Source of the DNA: Pseudomonas viridiflava
Lineage (GTDB): Bacteria > Pseudomonadota > Gammaproteobacteria > Pseudomonadales > Pseudomonadaceae
DNA: 64,000 nucleotides
Assembly (NCBI RefSeq): GCF_900573885.1
Contig: NZ_UPSE01000499.1
Span: 1-64,000, forward strand
Direction of reading: 5' to 3'
The notes beneath the pieces are model-generated. The model was not told the origin of the DNA. It saw only the letters and a program-made list of their open reading frames with translations, and made no database searches. Positions 45,053-54,195 of this stretch are shown here, piece by piece. A program made the position numbers and the translations under genes. Every line of letters starts with the position of its first letter. Positions within the stretch are counted from its first letter, which is position 1.

Positions 45053-45457
45053 CTAAAGGCGCTGGGCCACGTTACGCACCGACACCTGATCGTTCAGCGT
45101 CCAGAAATCGTATAGCACGCCTATAAAGAACAGCCCGCTGGTGCACAAATAGATCAGGCCGCTGATCCATTTGCCCTGATACATGCGGTGCACCCCAAAC
45201 ACGCCGAGAAAGGTCAGCAGAATCCACGCCACGTTGTAATCCAGGCCGCCCGCGTTGAATCGCAGATCCGCTTCGCGATCCATCGAGGGAATCAGAAACA
45301 GATCGATGATCCAGCCAATGAAAAACAGGCCGAAGGTGAAAAACCAGATGGTGCCGGTCACGGGCTTGCCGTAATAAAAGCGGTGCGCGCCGAGAAAACC
45401 AAAAATCCACAACAGATAGCCGATGACCTTGCTGTGGGTGTCTCGCTGTACGTTCAT
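45053..45457 (-). CDS. TM2 domain membrane protein
   Basis: A 134-residue protein with two TM2-type repeats. Each has two hydrophobic helices joined by a short turn: GFLGAHRFYYGK ... FFIGWIIDLFLIP, then GVFGVHRMYQGKW ... FFIGVLYDFWTL. The family is widespread and of unknown function in bacteria. It ends at the shared terminator. Confidence 0.88.
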   Translation of the reverse strand: MNVQRDTHSKVIGYLLWIFGFLGAHRFYYGKPVTGTIWFFTFGLFFIGWIIDLFLIPSMDREADLRFNAGGLDYNVAWILLTFLGVFGVHRMYQGKWISGLIYLCTSGLFFIGVLYDFWTLNDQVSVRNVAQRL

Positions 45458-45787
45458 TTACCGGTTCCTCAAAGAGTCGCGACGTTGGACCAAGGCTAAA
45501 GCAAAGCGTTGCGCATTCAACTGTTGCGGGTTGCTCCTGTAAAAGAACGGCCTGCGATCGACGTCTTTTCGGGAGATTCAGAATCTCGACCCTCACCGGA
45601 TGCCGGGGGCTGCGACTCATAACCTTCGTAAGGAATCACTCAGGATTTGTCCCTGCAAAGCGTGAAAAACCAGGGTTTAATCACTGCCTTTTGACCGTCG
45701 GACCAGAGTTCCAATCGACCAATGGTCAAAAAATGAGCAAAAAAGCTGTTATAAAGTTGCGCTTCGTGAAACCAAGAGCTTTGCCGT
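45458..45787. other. 330-base intergenic region between the TM2 and NlpC/P60 genes
   Basis: It holds the divergent promoters. A small hairpin with GAGATT/AATCTC arms is seen near 45572-45586, and a perfect dyad GACCA-A-TGGTC at 45717-45727 lies just before the extended -10 element of the NlpC/P60 gene. No gene was seen. Confidence 0.5.
45717..45755 (+). promoter_or_regulatory. Extended -10 promoter with adjacent dyad upstream of the NlpC/P60 gene
   Basis: TGTTATAAA (45747-45755) is an extended -10 element with no good -35. The dyad GACCAATGGTC (45717-45727) sits in the -35 area and could be an activator or repressor site. Confidence 0.4.
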
Positions 45788-46387
45788 ATGCGTTTTTTTC
45801 ATCAAACCTGGCTATCTGTCTGCCTGTGTTTCCCGCTTGCTGCTGCCCTGAATCCTGCCGAGGCCAGCAACCGGTATCAACCATTACCCGCCCATTCCAC
45901 CGGGCACACCGCCAGCTCCAACTCCTCGTCCACCGCTGCCACCCCAGCCGTCGCCACTTCAAACGAAGCGGCGAAAAACAGCAGCTCCGTACTCGGCCGC
46001 GCCGTGAATACGCTGGGCGTCCGCTATCGCTGGGGCGGCAGTTCGCCGGAGAAAGGTTTCGATTGCAGCGGCCTGGTGCGCTACGCCTTTAACGACATCG
46101 ATTCGGTCGATCTGCCCCGCACTTCCAGCGCCATGGCTCGCGCTCAAGGCAAAAAAGTCTCGCGCAGCGATCTGAAGCCGGGCGACCTGCTGTTTTTCAA
46201 CCTGCGCGGCGCTCGCGTCAATCACGTTGCCATTTACCTGGGCAACGACCGCTTTATCCACGCGCCACGACGCGGCAAGGCCGTCACCATCGACACCTTG
46301 AACAAACCGTATTGGAAAGATCGCTACGCCCTGGCCAAGCGCGTGCTGCCAAGCAGCGAGCCGCAGCTGCGGGTTACATCGAGATAA
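45788..46387 (+). CDS. NlpC/P60 (C40) family cell-wall hydrolase
   Basis: A 199-residue secreted protein. A signal peptide (about 1-27) and a Ser/Thr/Ala-rich linker (30-68) precede the NlpC/P60 domain. The catalytic Cys93 is in FDCSGLVRYAF, His146 in RVNHVAIYLG, and His158 in RFIHAPRRG. It probably cleaves peptidoglycan stem peptides in the periplasm. No lipobox is clear, although Cys12 and Cys14 lie in the signal sequence. Confidence 0.92.
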   Translation: MRFFHQTWLSVCLCFPLAAALNPAEASNRYQPLPAHSTGHTASSNSSSTAATPAVATSNEAAKNSSSVLGRAVNTLGVRYRWGGSSPEKGFDCSGLVRYAFNDIDSVDLPRTSSAMARAQGKKVSRSDLKPGDLLFFNLRGARVNHVAIYLGNDRFIHAPRRGKAVTIDTLNKPYWKDRYALAKRVLPSSEPQLRVTSR

Positions 46388-46392
46388 AAAGC

Positions 46393-46412
46393 GAAGCCCC
46401 GGACGGGGCTTC
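46393..46412 (-). terminator. Terminator downstream of pilU
   Basis: Stem GAAGCCCC/GGGGCTTC with a 4-base loop. On the minus strand it is followed by GCTTTTTAT, giving a T run right after the pilU stop. It overlaps the 3' side of the convergent NlpC/P60 gene. Confidence 0.75.
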
Positions 46413-46426
46413 ACTCAATGCGGCCA

Positions 46427-47572
46427 TCAGCGGAAGCGGCGTCCGCTGTCTTCGTCGCTGGCTTCCAGCGACAGGCCTTGCGACATGGTGGTCAGATGAT
46501 CACCGTCGGTTTCCGAACCCAGCTTGATCATCAAGCGCAGGTCGTTCGCCGAGTCGGCGTAAGCCAACGAGTCTTCGTACGTGATTTCGCCCTGGCTGTA
46601 GAGCTGATACAGCGCCTGGTCGAACGTCTGCATGCCCTGTTCAGTCGAGCGCTTCATCAGCGCTTTCAACTCGTGCACTTCCCCTTTGCGAATCAGGTCT
46701 GCGGCCAGCGGGGTGTTGATCAACACCTCGATCACCGCGCGGCGACCTTTGCCGTCCGGCGTCGGGATCAGTTGCTGGGCAACGATGGCCTTGAGGTTCA
46801 AGGACAAGTCCATCCACACCTGCTGCTGACGGTCGGCGGGGAAGAAGTTGATGATCCGGTCCAGCGCCTGGTTGGCGTTGTTGGCGTGCAAGGTGGCCAG
46901 GCACAAGTGGCCGGTTTCGGCGAAGGCCACGGCGTGGTCCATGGTTTCGCGGGTTCGCACCTCACCAATCAGAATCACGTCCGGCGCCTGACGCAGGGTG
47001 TTTTTCAGCGCCACTTCGAATGACTCGGTATCGATGCCCACTTCGCGCTGCGTGACGATGCAGCTCTGATGCTGGTGGATGTATTCGATGGGGTCTTCGA
47101 TGGAAATGATGTGGCCGCTGCTGTTCTTGTTGCGGTAGCCGATCATGGCCGCCAGCGACGTCGACTTGCCGGTACCGGTAGCGCCCACAAACAACACCAG
47201 CCCACGCTTGGTCAGCGCCAGCTTTTTCAGCACTTCAGGAAGCTTGAGGTCTTCAAGCGTCGGAATATTGGTCTCGATGCGACGCAGCACCATGCCCGCG
47301 AGGTTGCGCTGGTAGAACGCGCTGACGCGGAAACGGCCGATGCCACGGGCGCTGATGGCGAAGTTGCATTCGTGGTTTTCAGCGAAATCGCGACGCTGCT
47401 GCTCGTTCATCACCGCGTGCACGGTTTCCCGCGCCTGCTCCGGCGACATCGGCGTCTTGGTGATCGGCATAATCTTGCCGTTGACCTTCATCGAGGGCGG
47501 CACGCCGGCGGTGATAAAGAGGTCAGAACCGCCCTTTTCGACCATCAAACGCAGCAGCTTTTCAAATTCCAT
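46427..47572 (-). CDS. pilU: Type IV pilus retraction ATPase PilU
   Basis: A 381-residue PilT-like ATPase. Walker A is GATGTGKST at 130-138, followed by the Asp box (SIEDPIEYIH), Walker B VILIGEVRTRETM and a His box. It is about 35 residues longer than PilT, mainly at the C-terminus (EASDEDSGRRFR end), as expected of PilU. It works together with PilT to retract pili, and its output is governed by the Pil-Chp genes upstream. Confidence 0.96.
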   Translation of the reverse strand: MEFEKLLRLMVEKGGSDLFITAGVPPSMKVNGKIMPITKTPMSPEQARETVHAVMNEQQRRDFAENHECNFAISARGIGRFRVSAFYQRNLAGMVLRRIETNIPTLEDLKLPEVLKKLALTKRGLVLFVGATGTGKSTSLAAMIGYRNKNSSGHIISIEDPIEYIHQHQSCIVTQREVGIDTESFEVALKNTLRQAPDVILIGEVRTRETMDHAVAFAETGHLCLATLHANNANQALDRIINFFPADRQQQVWMDLSLNLKAIVAQQLIPTPDGKGRRAVIEVLINTPLAADLIRKGEVHELKALMKRSTEQGMQTFDQALYQLYSQGEITYEDSLAYADSANDLRLMIKLGSETDGDHLTTMSQGLSLEASDEDSGRRFR

Positions 47573-47733
47573 CGAGGTTCTCGCCTATCACGCAGCTGGG
47601 CGACGGCGATTGCCGTCAGCCAATAGGACGAATCGGCAGCGCGCGTGTACCGCCACCGAGACAAATAAGACCGACATAGTCTGCTGTCTGGACCACAGTT
47701 CCAAGACAGCAGAGACGCAGGATGGGATATGCG

Positions 47734-48768
47734 TCAGAAATTTTCCGGGGTTTTCGCTTTTTCTTTTGCGGCATCGCGCGAAACCAGACCTTTGGCAACC
47801 AGACCCTTGAGGCACGAGTCGAGCGTCTGCATGCCCAGCGCGCCACCGGTTTGAATGGCCGAATACATCTGCGCCACTTTGTCTTCGCGAATCAGGTTTC
47901 GAATTGCCGGGGTGCCGATCATGATTTCGTGTGCCGCCACCCGACCGCCGCCGATTTTCTTCAGCAGGGTCTGGGAGATAACCGATTGCAGCGACTCGGA
48001 CAGCATTGAACGCACCATCGACTTTTCTTCCGCCGGGAACACGTCGACCACGCGGTCGATGGTTTTGGCGGCGGAGGTGGTGTGCAGCGTGCCGAATACC
48101 AAGTGACCGGTTTCCGCAGCGGTCAGCGCCAGGCGGATGGTTTCAAGGTCACGCATCTCACCTACCAGGATAATGTCCGGGTCTTCCCGCAGGGCCGAGC
48201 GCAATGCTTCGCTGAAGCCGAGGGTGTCGCGGTGCACTTCACGCTGGTTGATCAGGCATTTCTTCGACTCGTGAACGAATTCGATCGGGTCTTCGACGGT
48301 CAGGATGTGGTGATATTTGTTGCTGTTGATGTAGTCGAGCATGGCCGCCAGGGTGGTGGATTTGCCCGAACCGGTCGGCCCGGTTACCAGCACCAGACCG
48401 CGCGGCACGTCGGAAATCTTCTTGAAGATTTCGCCCATGCCCAGGTCTTCCATGGATAGAACCTTGGACGGAATGGTCCGAAATACCGCACCGGCGCCAC
48501 GGTTCTGGTTAAAGGCGTTTACCCGGAAACGTGCGACGCCCGGCACTTCGAACGAGAAGTCGGTTTCCAGGAATTCCTCGAAATCTTTTCGCTGCTTGTC
48601 GTTCATGATGTCGTAAATCAGCGCATGCACTTGCTTGTGATCCAGTGCCGGCAGATTGATCCGGCGGACATCGCCGTCGACCCGGATCATCGGCGGCAAA
48701 CCCGCCGAGAGGTGCAGGTCCGAAGCGCCCTGTTTCGCGCTGAAGGCGAGCAGCTCAGTGATATCCAT
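47734..48768 (-). CDS. pilT: Type IV pilus retraction ATPase PilT
   Basis: A 344-residue hexameric ATPase. Walker A is GPTGSGKS at 130-137, then LTVEDPIEFVH, Walker B IILVGEMRDLETI and the conserved AIRNLIRE near the end. It drives pilus disassembly for twitching. It lies 161 bases upstream of pilU on the same strand and is divergent from yggS. Confidence 0.98.
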   Translation of the reverse strand: MDITELLAFSAKQGASDLHLSAGLPPMIRVDGDVRRINLPALDHKQVHALIYDIMNDKQRKDFEEFLETDFSFEVPGVARFRVNAFNQNRGAGAVFRTIPSKVLSMEDLGMGEIFKKISDVPRGLVLVTGPTGSGKSTTLAAMLDYINSNKYHHILTVEDPIEFVHESKKCLINQREVHRDTLGFSEALRSALREDPDIILVGEMRDLETIRLALTAAETGHLVFGTLHTTSAAKTIDRVVDVFPAEEKSMVRSMLSESLQSVISQTLLKKIGGGRVAAHEIMIGTPAIRNLIREDKVAQMYSAIQTGGALGMQTLDSCLKGLVAKGLVSRDAAKEKAKTPENF

Positions 48769-48860
48769 GGAATTCCCTAATTAAGTGCGTCTAATGACGA
48801 GCATCAAATGACAAGCAAGCAGGTAGAATGCCGCTGAACCACGGGCGGCTGGTGTAGGTA

Positions 48861-49568
48861 ATGTCCACGATAGCAGAGAATATTGCAAAGCTCGGTGAGC
48901 GTATCCGTGAGGCGGCGCAAGCCTCTCAGCGAGATTTTTCACAGGTCGGCCTGTTGGCCGTGAGCAAAACCAAACCCGCACAAGCGATTCGCGAAGCGCA
49001 CGCTGCCGGGCTGTGTGATTTTGGCGAAAACTACCTGCAGGAAGCACTGGGCAAACAGGCCGAACTGACCGATTTGCCCTTGATTTGGCACTTCATCGGC
49101 CCCATCCAGTCGAACAAGACCAAAGCCATAGCCGAGCATTTCGACTGGGTACATTCGGTGGACCGCCTGAAAATCGCTCAACGCCTGTCTGAACAACGTC
49201 CCGCGCATCTGCCGCCGCTGAATATCTGCCTTCAGGTAAACGTCAGTGGTGAAGCGAGCAAATCGGGATGCACGCCGGAAGACCTTCCTGCCCTCGCCGC
49301 CGCCGTCGCGCAATTGCCGCGCTTGAAGCTGCGCGGGTTGATGGCCATTCCCGAACCCACCGACGACTACTGCGCGCAACATGAAGCCTTCGCCACGGTG
49401 CGGACCTTGCAGGCAGAGCTGAACATGCCCGCGCTGGACACGTTGTCGATGGGCATGAGCCATGACCTTGAGGCCGCAGTTGCGGAAGGTGCCACCTGGG
49501 TGCGCATCGGCACGGCGCTGTTCGGCGCCCGCGACTATGGTCAGCCAGCCGGTTCTGCCACCCCATGA
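48861..49568 (+). CDS. yggS: PLP homeostasis protein YggS/PLPBP
   Basis: A 235-residue alanine-racemase-fold protein that binds pyridoxal phosphate on Lys36 (LLAVSKTKP) without known catalysis and keeps PLP and amino acid pools balanced. Conserved segments include FGENYLQEA, WHFIGPIQSNK and LSMGMSHDLEAAV. proC and yggT follow, a widely conserved neighbourhood. Confidence 0.96.
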   Translation: MSTIAENIAKLGERIREAAQASQRDFSQVGLLAVSKTKPAQAIREAHAAGLCDFGENYLQEALGKQAELTDLPLIWHFIGPIQSNKTKAIAEHFDWVHSVDRLKIAQRLSEQRPAHLPPLNICLQVNVSGEASKSGCTPEDLPALAAAVAQLPRLKLRGLMAIPEPTDDYCAQHEAFATVRTLQAELNMPALDTLSMGMSHDLEAAVAEGATWVRIGTALFGARDYGQPAGSATP

Positions 49569-49619
49569 ATCTGACCCCATGATCGGTCGCAATCCATGCC
49601 TCTATAAAGGAAGCGTTTT

Positions 49620-50453
49620 ATGAGCAACCCCCGTATTGCCTTTATTGGTGCCGGTAACATGGCCGCCAGTCTGATCGGCGGCCTGCGTGCCCAGGGCATG
49701 GACAGCAAACACCTCTGCGCCAGCGATCCGGGCGCCGAGCAGCGCAGCAAAATTTCCGGCGAGCACGGCATCGAAGTCTTCGCCGACAACGCGGACGCGG
49801 TGAAAGACGCCGACGTGGTGGTGCTTTCCATCAAGCCGCAGGCGATGAAGAGCGTATGCCTGGCCTTGGCGCCCCACCTGAAAAGCAACCAACTCATCGT
49901 CTCGATTGCCGCCGGCATCACCTGCGCGAGCATGCAAACCTGGTTGAGCACAGCGTCTGCGCCGACCCGCCCCATTGTGCGCTGCATGCCCAACACCCCG
50001 GCGCTGCTGCGCCAAGGCGTGAGCGGCCTGTTTGCCAACCCCGACGTATCCGTCGACCAGCGCGCCCAGGCGGAACAACTGCTGTCGGCAGTTGGCGTGG
50101 CGTTATGGCTGGATGAAGAACACCTGATCGACGCCGTGACAGCCGTGTCGGGCAGCGGCCCCGCTTACTTTTTCCTGCTGATCGAAGCGATGACTGCAGC
50201 CGGCGAAAAGCTCGGCCTGCCCGCCGCCACTGCGGCACAGCTGACGCTGCAGACCGCGTTGGGCGCCGCTCGCATGGCGGTGGCCAGTGATGTCGACGCC
50301 GCTGAGTTGCGCCGCCGCGTGACCTCGCCCGCCGGCACCACCGAAGCGGCGATCAAAAGCTTCCAGGCCGGTGGCTTTGAAGCGCTGGTCGAACAAGCAC
50401 TCAACGCCGCGGCACATCGCTCGGCGGAACTGGCCGAGCAATTGGGCCAATAA
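49620..50453 (+). CDS. proC: Pyrroline-5-carboxylate reductase
   Basis: Last step of proline synthesis (P5C to proline with NAD(P)H). The 277-residue protein has the dinucleotide motif IAFIGAGNMAASLI near the N-terminus and the C-terminal signature VTAVSGSGPAYFFLLIEAM plus RVTSPAGTTEAAI. yggT starts 10 bases after its stop, in the same operon. Confidence 0.97.
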   Translation: MSNPRIAFIGAGNMAASLIGGLRAQGMDSKHLCASDPGAEQRSKISGEHGIEVFADNADAVKDADVVVLSIKPQAMKSVCLALAPHLKSNQLIVSIAAGITCASMQTWLSTASAPTRPIVRCMPNTPALLRQGVSGLFANPDVSVDQRAQAEQLLSAVGVALWLDEEHLIDAVTAVSGSGPAYFFLLIEAMTAAGEKLGLPAATAAQLTLQTALGAARMAVASDVDAAELRRRVTSPAGTTEAAIKSFQAGGFEALVEQALNAAAHRSAELAEQLGQ

Positions 50454-50463
50454 GGAGCTGACG

Positions 50464-51054
50464 ATGATTGGATTGAACACTGCTGCCGTTTACATCCTGC
50501 AAACGCTGGGCAGCCTGTACCTGTTGATCGTGCTGTTGCGGTTCATCCTGCAACTGGTGCGCGCCAACTTCTATAACCCGCTGTGCCAGTTCATTGTTCG
50601 CGCCACCCAGCCGCTGCTCAAACCGCTGCGCAAAATCATTCCGGGTTTTGGCGGGCTGGATGTTGCCTCGCTGGTACTGGCGATCGTGCTGCAGTTCATC
50701 CTCATCGCGCTCACGCTTCTGCTCACCTACGGCATCGTCGCCAATCCGTTGCAGATGCTGATCTGGTCGCTGATCGGTATCACCGCGCTGTTCCTCAAGG
50801 TGTTCTTTTTTGCCCTGATCATCAGCGTGATTCTTTCCTGGGTCGCTCAAGGCAGCCACAACCCGGGCGTTGAGCTGGTGAATCAGATTTGCGAGCCGGT
50901 GCTGTCGCCGATCCGCCGCATCATGCCGAACCTGGGCGGGCTGGATCTTTCGCCGATTTTCGCCTTCCTGGCGTTGAAGCTGATCGACATGCTGGTCATT
51001 CAAAACCTGATGATCATGAGTGGCATGCCGGACGTGCTGCGCATGTTGCTGTAA
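50464..51054 (+). CDS. yggT: YggT family membrane protein
   Basis: A 196-residue protein with two YggT repeats, each a pair of transmembrane helices around a FYNP(L)C / NPGVELVNQICEPVLSPIRRIMP loop. Linked to osmotic or cell-envelope tolerance, but the mechanism is unknown. The start MIGLN follows TAAGGAG, and a longer frame overlapping proC was rejected. In other pseudomonads the met genes usually follow; here an insert comes first. Confidence 0.93.
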   Translation: MIGLNTAAVYILQTLGSLYLLIVLLRFILQLVRANFYNPLCQFIVRATQPLLKPLRKIIPGFGGLDVASLVLAIVLQFILIALTLLLTYGIVANPLQMLIWSLIGITALFLKVFFFALIISVILSWVAQGSHNPGVELVNQICEPVLSPIRRIMPNLGGLDLSPIFAFLALKLIDMLVIQNLMIMSGMPDVLRMLL

Positions 51055-51143
51055 CGAATCGGACCGCCGGGTGGCAACGCCTGGCGTTATCGACCGCCTG
51101 GTCACTCGGGCCGACCATAAGGCGGACTGCAATCCCGAGCTGA

Positions 51144-51171
51144 TTGACGCGTAGGACGCTTCCCCCATAAT
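51144..51171 (+). promoter_or_regulatory. Sigma-70-type promoter for the dynamin-like gene
   Basis: TTGACG (51144-51149), a 16-base spacer and CATAAT (51166-51171) differ from consensus by one base each. The leader would be about 130 bases. It lies past the yggT stop, so the insert has its own transcription. Confidence 0.65.
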
Positions 51172-51306
51172 GCCCGGCGATGGCACGCTGCCACCTTGGC
51201 GTGCACGCGTCACAGAGTGCCGCCTGGCCGCTTGCAGCGGTCGTTGGCCGAGCCGATGATCTTTGAAAAATCAGTCGCAGGATGCGTTGCCCACAGGAGT
51301 GCAGGA

Positions 51307-53289
51307 ATGAGCATGGAACGTCTCAGCCAACAAGTCAGTGCATACGTCGGCTGGAAGCGCGAACTGGTCCGGGAAATCACCCGCTACCGCAGCTGGCTCG
51401 CCACCAACCGCCTGATCACCGATGCCGTCGAAGCCAAACTCGACCGCGCCCTGCGCACACTCCGCACCGATCACATCACCCTGGCGTTTGTCGGCGAGTT
51501 TTCTCGCGGCAAAACCGAGCTGATCAACAGTCTGTTTTTTTCCGAGTACGGCCAGCGCATGCTGCCGTCCCACGCCGGGCGCACCACCATGTGCCCGACC
51601 GAGTTGTTTTTCGATCCGCGCTCGGAGCGTTCTTACATCCGTCTGCTGCCCATTGAAACGCGCATGGCCGATGCCAGCGTCGCGCAGTTCAAGCGCATCC
51701 CACGGCACTGGGTGAATATTCCGCTCGACATCACCGACCCCGACAACATGGTGCAAGCCTTCACCCAAGTGGCGAAGACCAAACCCATGGCGGTGGAGCA
51801 CGCCATTCAGCTGGGCTTCCACCCGGACATGCTCGAAAGCGCCGGCAAGCCCGGCCAGGTGCTGGTGCCGGCCTGGCGCCACGCCATTGTCAATTTTGAC
51901 CATCCGCTGCTGCGCCAGGGCCTGCGCATTCTCGACACGCCCGGCCTTAACGCCCTGGGCAGCGAGCCGGAACTGACGCTGTCGATGCTGCCAAGTGCCC
52001 AGGCAATCATTTTCTTACTGTCGGCAGACACCGGCGTCACCGCCAGCGACATGGCCGTGTGGCAAACCCACATCCGCCAGCTCGATGAAGAGACCCAGAG
52101 CAGCCTGTTTGCCGTGCTGAATAAAATCGACGTGCTGTGGGACGACCTCGCCGGCGAGGCGTTTGTGCAGAACGCCATCAGCCAGATACAGACCGCCACC
52201 GCCAAGCAACTGGGAATCGGCATTGAAGACGTGCTGCCGCTGTCGGCCAAGCAGGCGTTACTGGCCAAGGTGCGCAAAGACCAGCCGCTGCTGGAACGCA
52301 GCCAGCTGGGTCATCTGGAAAACCTGCTGTGTGAGCGCATCGTCGCGCAGAAAGAGCGCCTGCTCGAAGACCGCGTGGTCAATCAGGTGTTGGCGCTGCT
52401 GCAAAACAGCCAGCACGTGCTCAACCTGCGCCTGGAAAAGGTGCGCGAACAACAAACGTTGCTGGCCAACCATCAGCAGGATAACGGGCAACTGTTGTTT
52501 GATCTGACCGCCAAAACCAAAGACGACCATAGCCAGCACCATCGCCGCCTGCTCGGGTTGAAGACCAACCAGCGCTTGCTCAAACGCCAGGGCGAGCTGT
52601 TGCGCAACGCCGCCCGTTCCGAGCGCCTGGAAGAACACCTGAACAAGGTGCGCATCAACCTGACGGGAAGCTGGACCACGCTGGGCATCAACCAGGCGAT
52701 TCTGCATTTCTTCCGGTCCGTGGACCACGACCTCGCCAACCTCGGGCAGGAAGTGGAAATGGCCAATAAAATGGTCTCGGCCATTTACCGTCGCCACAAC
52801 GACGAGAACCCGTTGAACGGCGTGGACGCCCCGCAGTTCAACGTCAAACGCTACCAGCGCGAGCTCAAGGGTCTGCAAGGCAAGGCCGACCAGTTCCGCC
52901 TGCACCTGCGCACGCTCCTCACCGAACAACGCACCCTGACCCGCCGCTTCTTCGCCACGCTGGTGCAGGAAGTCATCGGCATGCATCAGCGCCTGCGCCG
53001 GGAAGTGGACCAGTGGGCAGCCGACGCGTTGATGCCGCTGATGCAGCACACCCTGGAGCACAAGCAACTGCTCGAAACCCACATGCTGCGGCTGAAATCG
53101 CTGGCCCAGAACACCCAACAGGCCCGCGCCCGCAGCCAGCAAATGCTGGGCTATATGAAAGGGCTGGAGCTGCAACTGAGCCAGGCCAACGAAATGCTCC
53201 GCACCCTGCGCCGCCCCGCGCCGATCTCGCGCCAGGGCAAAGTGGTGACGTTGCCGTCTTCGGCTCGCCAGGCGTTGACGAGCGAGTAA
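51307..53289 (+). CDS. Dynamin-family large GTPase
   Basis: A 660-residue predicted bacterial dynamin-like GTPase. G1/P-loop is GEFSRGKT at 63-70, a G2-type Thr lies in GRTTMCPT, G3 is DTPG at 210-213, and G4 is NKID at 272-275. After about residue 330 the protein is almost entirely helical with long coiled-coil segments, as in dynamin stalks. There is no clear transmembrane helix; a membrane-binding paddle may lie around residues 470-540. Bacterial dynamins remodel membranes, and roles in phage or envelope stress are known for some. The start follows AGGAG at 7 bases. A role here is not known. Confidence 0.85.
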   Translation: MSMERLSQQVSAYVGWKRELVREITRYRSWLATNRLITDAVEAKLDRALRTLRTDHITLAFVGEFSRGKTELINSLFFSEYGQRMLPSHAGRTTMCPTELFFDPRSERSYIRLLPIETRMADASVAQFKRIPRHWVNIPLDITDPDNMVQAFTQVAKTKPMAVEHAIQLGFHPDMLESAGKPGQVLVPAWRHAIVNFDHPLLRQGLRILDTPGLNALGSEPELTLSMLPSAQAIIFLLSADTGVTASDMAVWQTHIRQLDEETQSSLFAVLNKIDVLWDDLAGEAFVQNAISQIQTATAKQLGIGIEDVLPLSAKQALLAKVRKDQPLLERSQLGHLENLLCERIVAQKERLLEDRVVNQVLALLQNSQHVLNLRLEKVREQQTLLANHQQDNGQLLFDLTAKTKDDHSQHHRRLLGLKTNQRLLKRQGELLRNAARSERLEEHLNKVRINLTGSWTTLGINQAILHFFRSVDHDLANLGQEVEMANKMVSAIYRRHNDENPLNGVDAPQFNVKRYQRELKGLQGKADQFRLHLRTLLTEQRTLTRRFFATLVQEVIGMHQRLRREVDQWAADALMPLMQHTLEHKQLLETHMLRLKSLAQNTQQARARSQQMLGYMKGLELQLSQANEMLRTLRRPAPISRQGKVVTLPSSARQALTSE

Positions 53290-53352
53290 GGCGGTTGGCT
53301 TGCCTGGCCAAACCTCCTATGCTGCCGACTTAGCCACAAGCGGAGGTTAACG

Positions 53353-53541
53353 ATGAATAGCCAGAACGGTTTCAACCTGATCACCTCTCAGGATGACCCC
53401 AGCGACTCGCAGCTGTCAGAGTTGATGTCGCACGTGAGACAAGTCGCCCGCAGCCGAGTGGCCCGCGTTGATAGCCAGCTCAACGAGAGCTTGAGCAAAG
53501 CGATCAGCGCCAAAAAAGACCAGCAAATCCGCCGCTCCTGA
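53353..53541 (+). CDS. 62-residue protein, candidate antitoxin of the zeta-like kinase
   Basis: A small, hydrophilic, probably helical protein (MNSQNGFNLITSQDDPSDSQ start, a Lys/Arg-rich end). It has a GGAGG site 8 bases upstream, and its stop overlaps the next ATG by one base (TGATG), the usual sign of coupled translation. No known family was recognised. Position and size suggest an antitoxin or accessory to the zeta-type kinase, but this is inference. Confidence 0.7.
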   Translation: MNSQNGFNLITSQDDPSDSQLSELMSHVRQVARSRVARVDSQLNESLSKAISAKKDQQIRRS

Positions 53542-54152
53542 TGGCTGACATCAAGCCAAAGCTGCTGGTATTTGCCGGTCCCAACGGCTCCGGGAAAACC
53601 TCCATCACTGAAATGCTGCGCGAACACCATTGGCTCTCCGATTGCACCTTCATCAACCCCGATGAGATGGCGCAAGAGGAGTTTGGCGGATGGAACTCCG
53701 AAGAGGCGTTCAAGCATGCCGCCGATAAAGCGGAGCAACTGCGCGAACAATGCCTGCTGGAGAAACGCAGCCTGGCCTTTGAAACAGTGCTTTCAACGGA
53801 CAGCAAAATCGACTTCATCCTGCGAGCTATCGAGGCCGGCTTTTTCGTCCGGGTCTTTTTCGTCAGTACCACGCACCCAGCTATCAATGCCTACCGGATT
53901 ACCTACCGCTACATGGATGGCGGTCACGAAGTGCCCATCAACAAAATCGTTTCGCGCTACACCAAGTCGATAGCCAATTGTGTGGTGCTCGCGCGGCTGG
54001 TTGATCGTTTGTATGTGTACGACAACTCAGTAAATGATCAGGAGCCACGTCTGCTGTTTCGTACGAGCCAAGGTCTGCTGAGCAAGACCTACGCTGATGA
54101 CGGCGAGATTCCCGAATGGGCCCGGCAGATCAAGGAATGCACTGCTGATTGA
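53541..54152 (+). CDS. Zeta-toxin family kinase
   Basis: A 203-residue P-loop kinase. Walker A GPNGSGKT is at 13-20, Asp41 lies in FINPDE, Glu81 in LAFETV, and the family signature YRYMDGGHEVPINKIVSRYTKSI is near residues 121-144. Zeta toxins phosphorylate UDP-N-acetylglucosamine and block cell-wall synthesis; chromosomal relatives may have other targets. Codon use looks somewhat less GC-biased than in the neighbours. It is coupled to the 62-residue gene in front. Confidence 0.88.
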   Translation: MADIKPKLLVFAGPNGSGKTSITEMLREHHWLSDCTFINPDEMAQEEFGGWNSEEAFKHAADKAEQLREQCLLEKRSLAFETVLSTDSKIDFILRAIEAGFFVRVFFVSTTHPAINAYRITYRYMDGGHEVPINKIVSRYTKSIANCVVLARLVDRLYVYDNSVNDQEPRLLFRTSQGLLSKTYADDGEIPEWARQIKECTAD

Positions 54153-54166
54153 GCCCCGAGCTGTTC

Positions 54167-54195
54167 TTGCCGCACGGGACGGTGCTCTTTAGACT
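54167..54195 (+). promoter_or_regulatory. Possible metX promoter
   Basis: TTGCCG (54167-54172) and TAGACT (54190-54195) with a 17-base spacer, four of six matches each. It starts 15 bases after the zeta-kinase stop and would separate metX from the insert. Confidence 0.4.

Noticed and set aside
51196..51306. Longer start for the dynamin-like protein
   Set aside because: The extra 37 residues are Cys/Arg-rich leader sequence; the AGGAG site supports the ATG at 51307.
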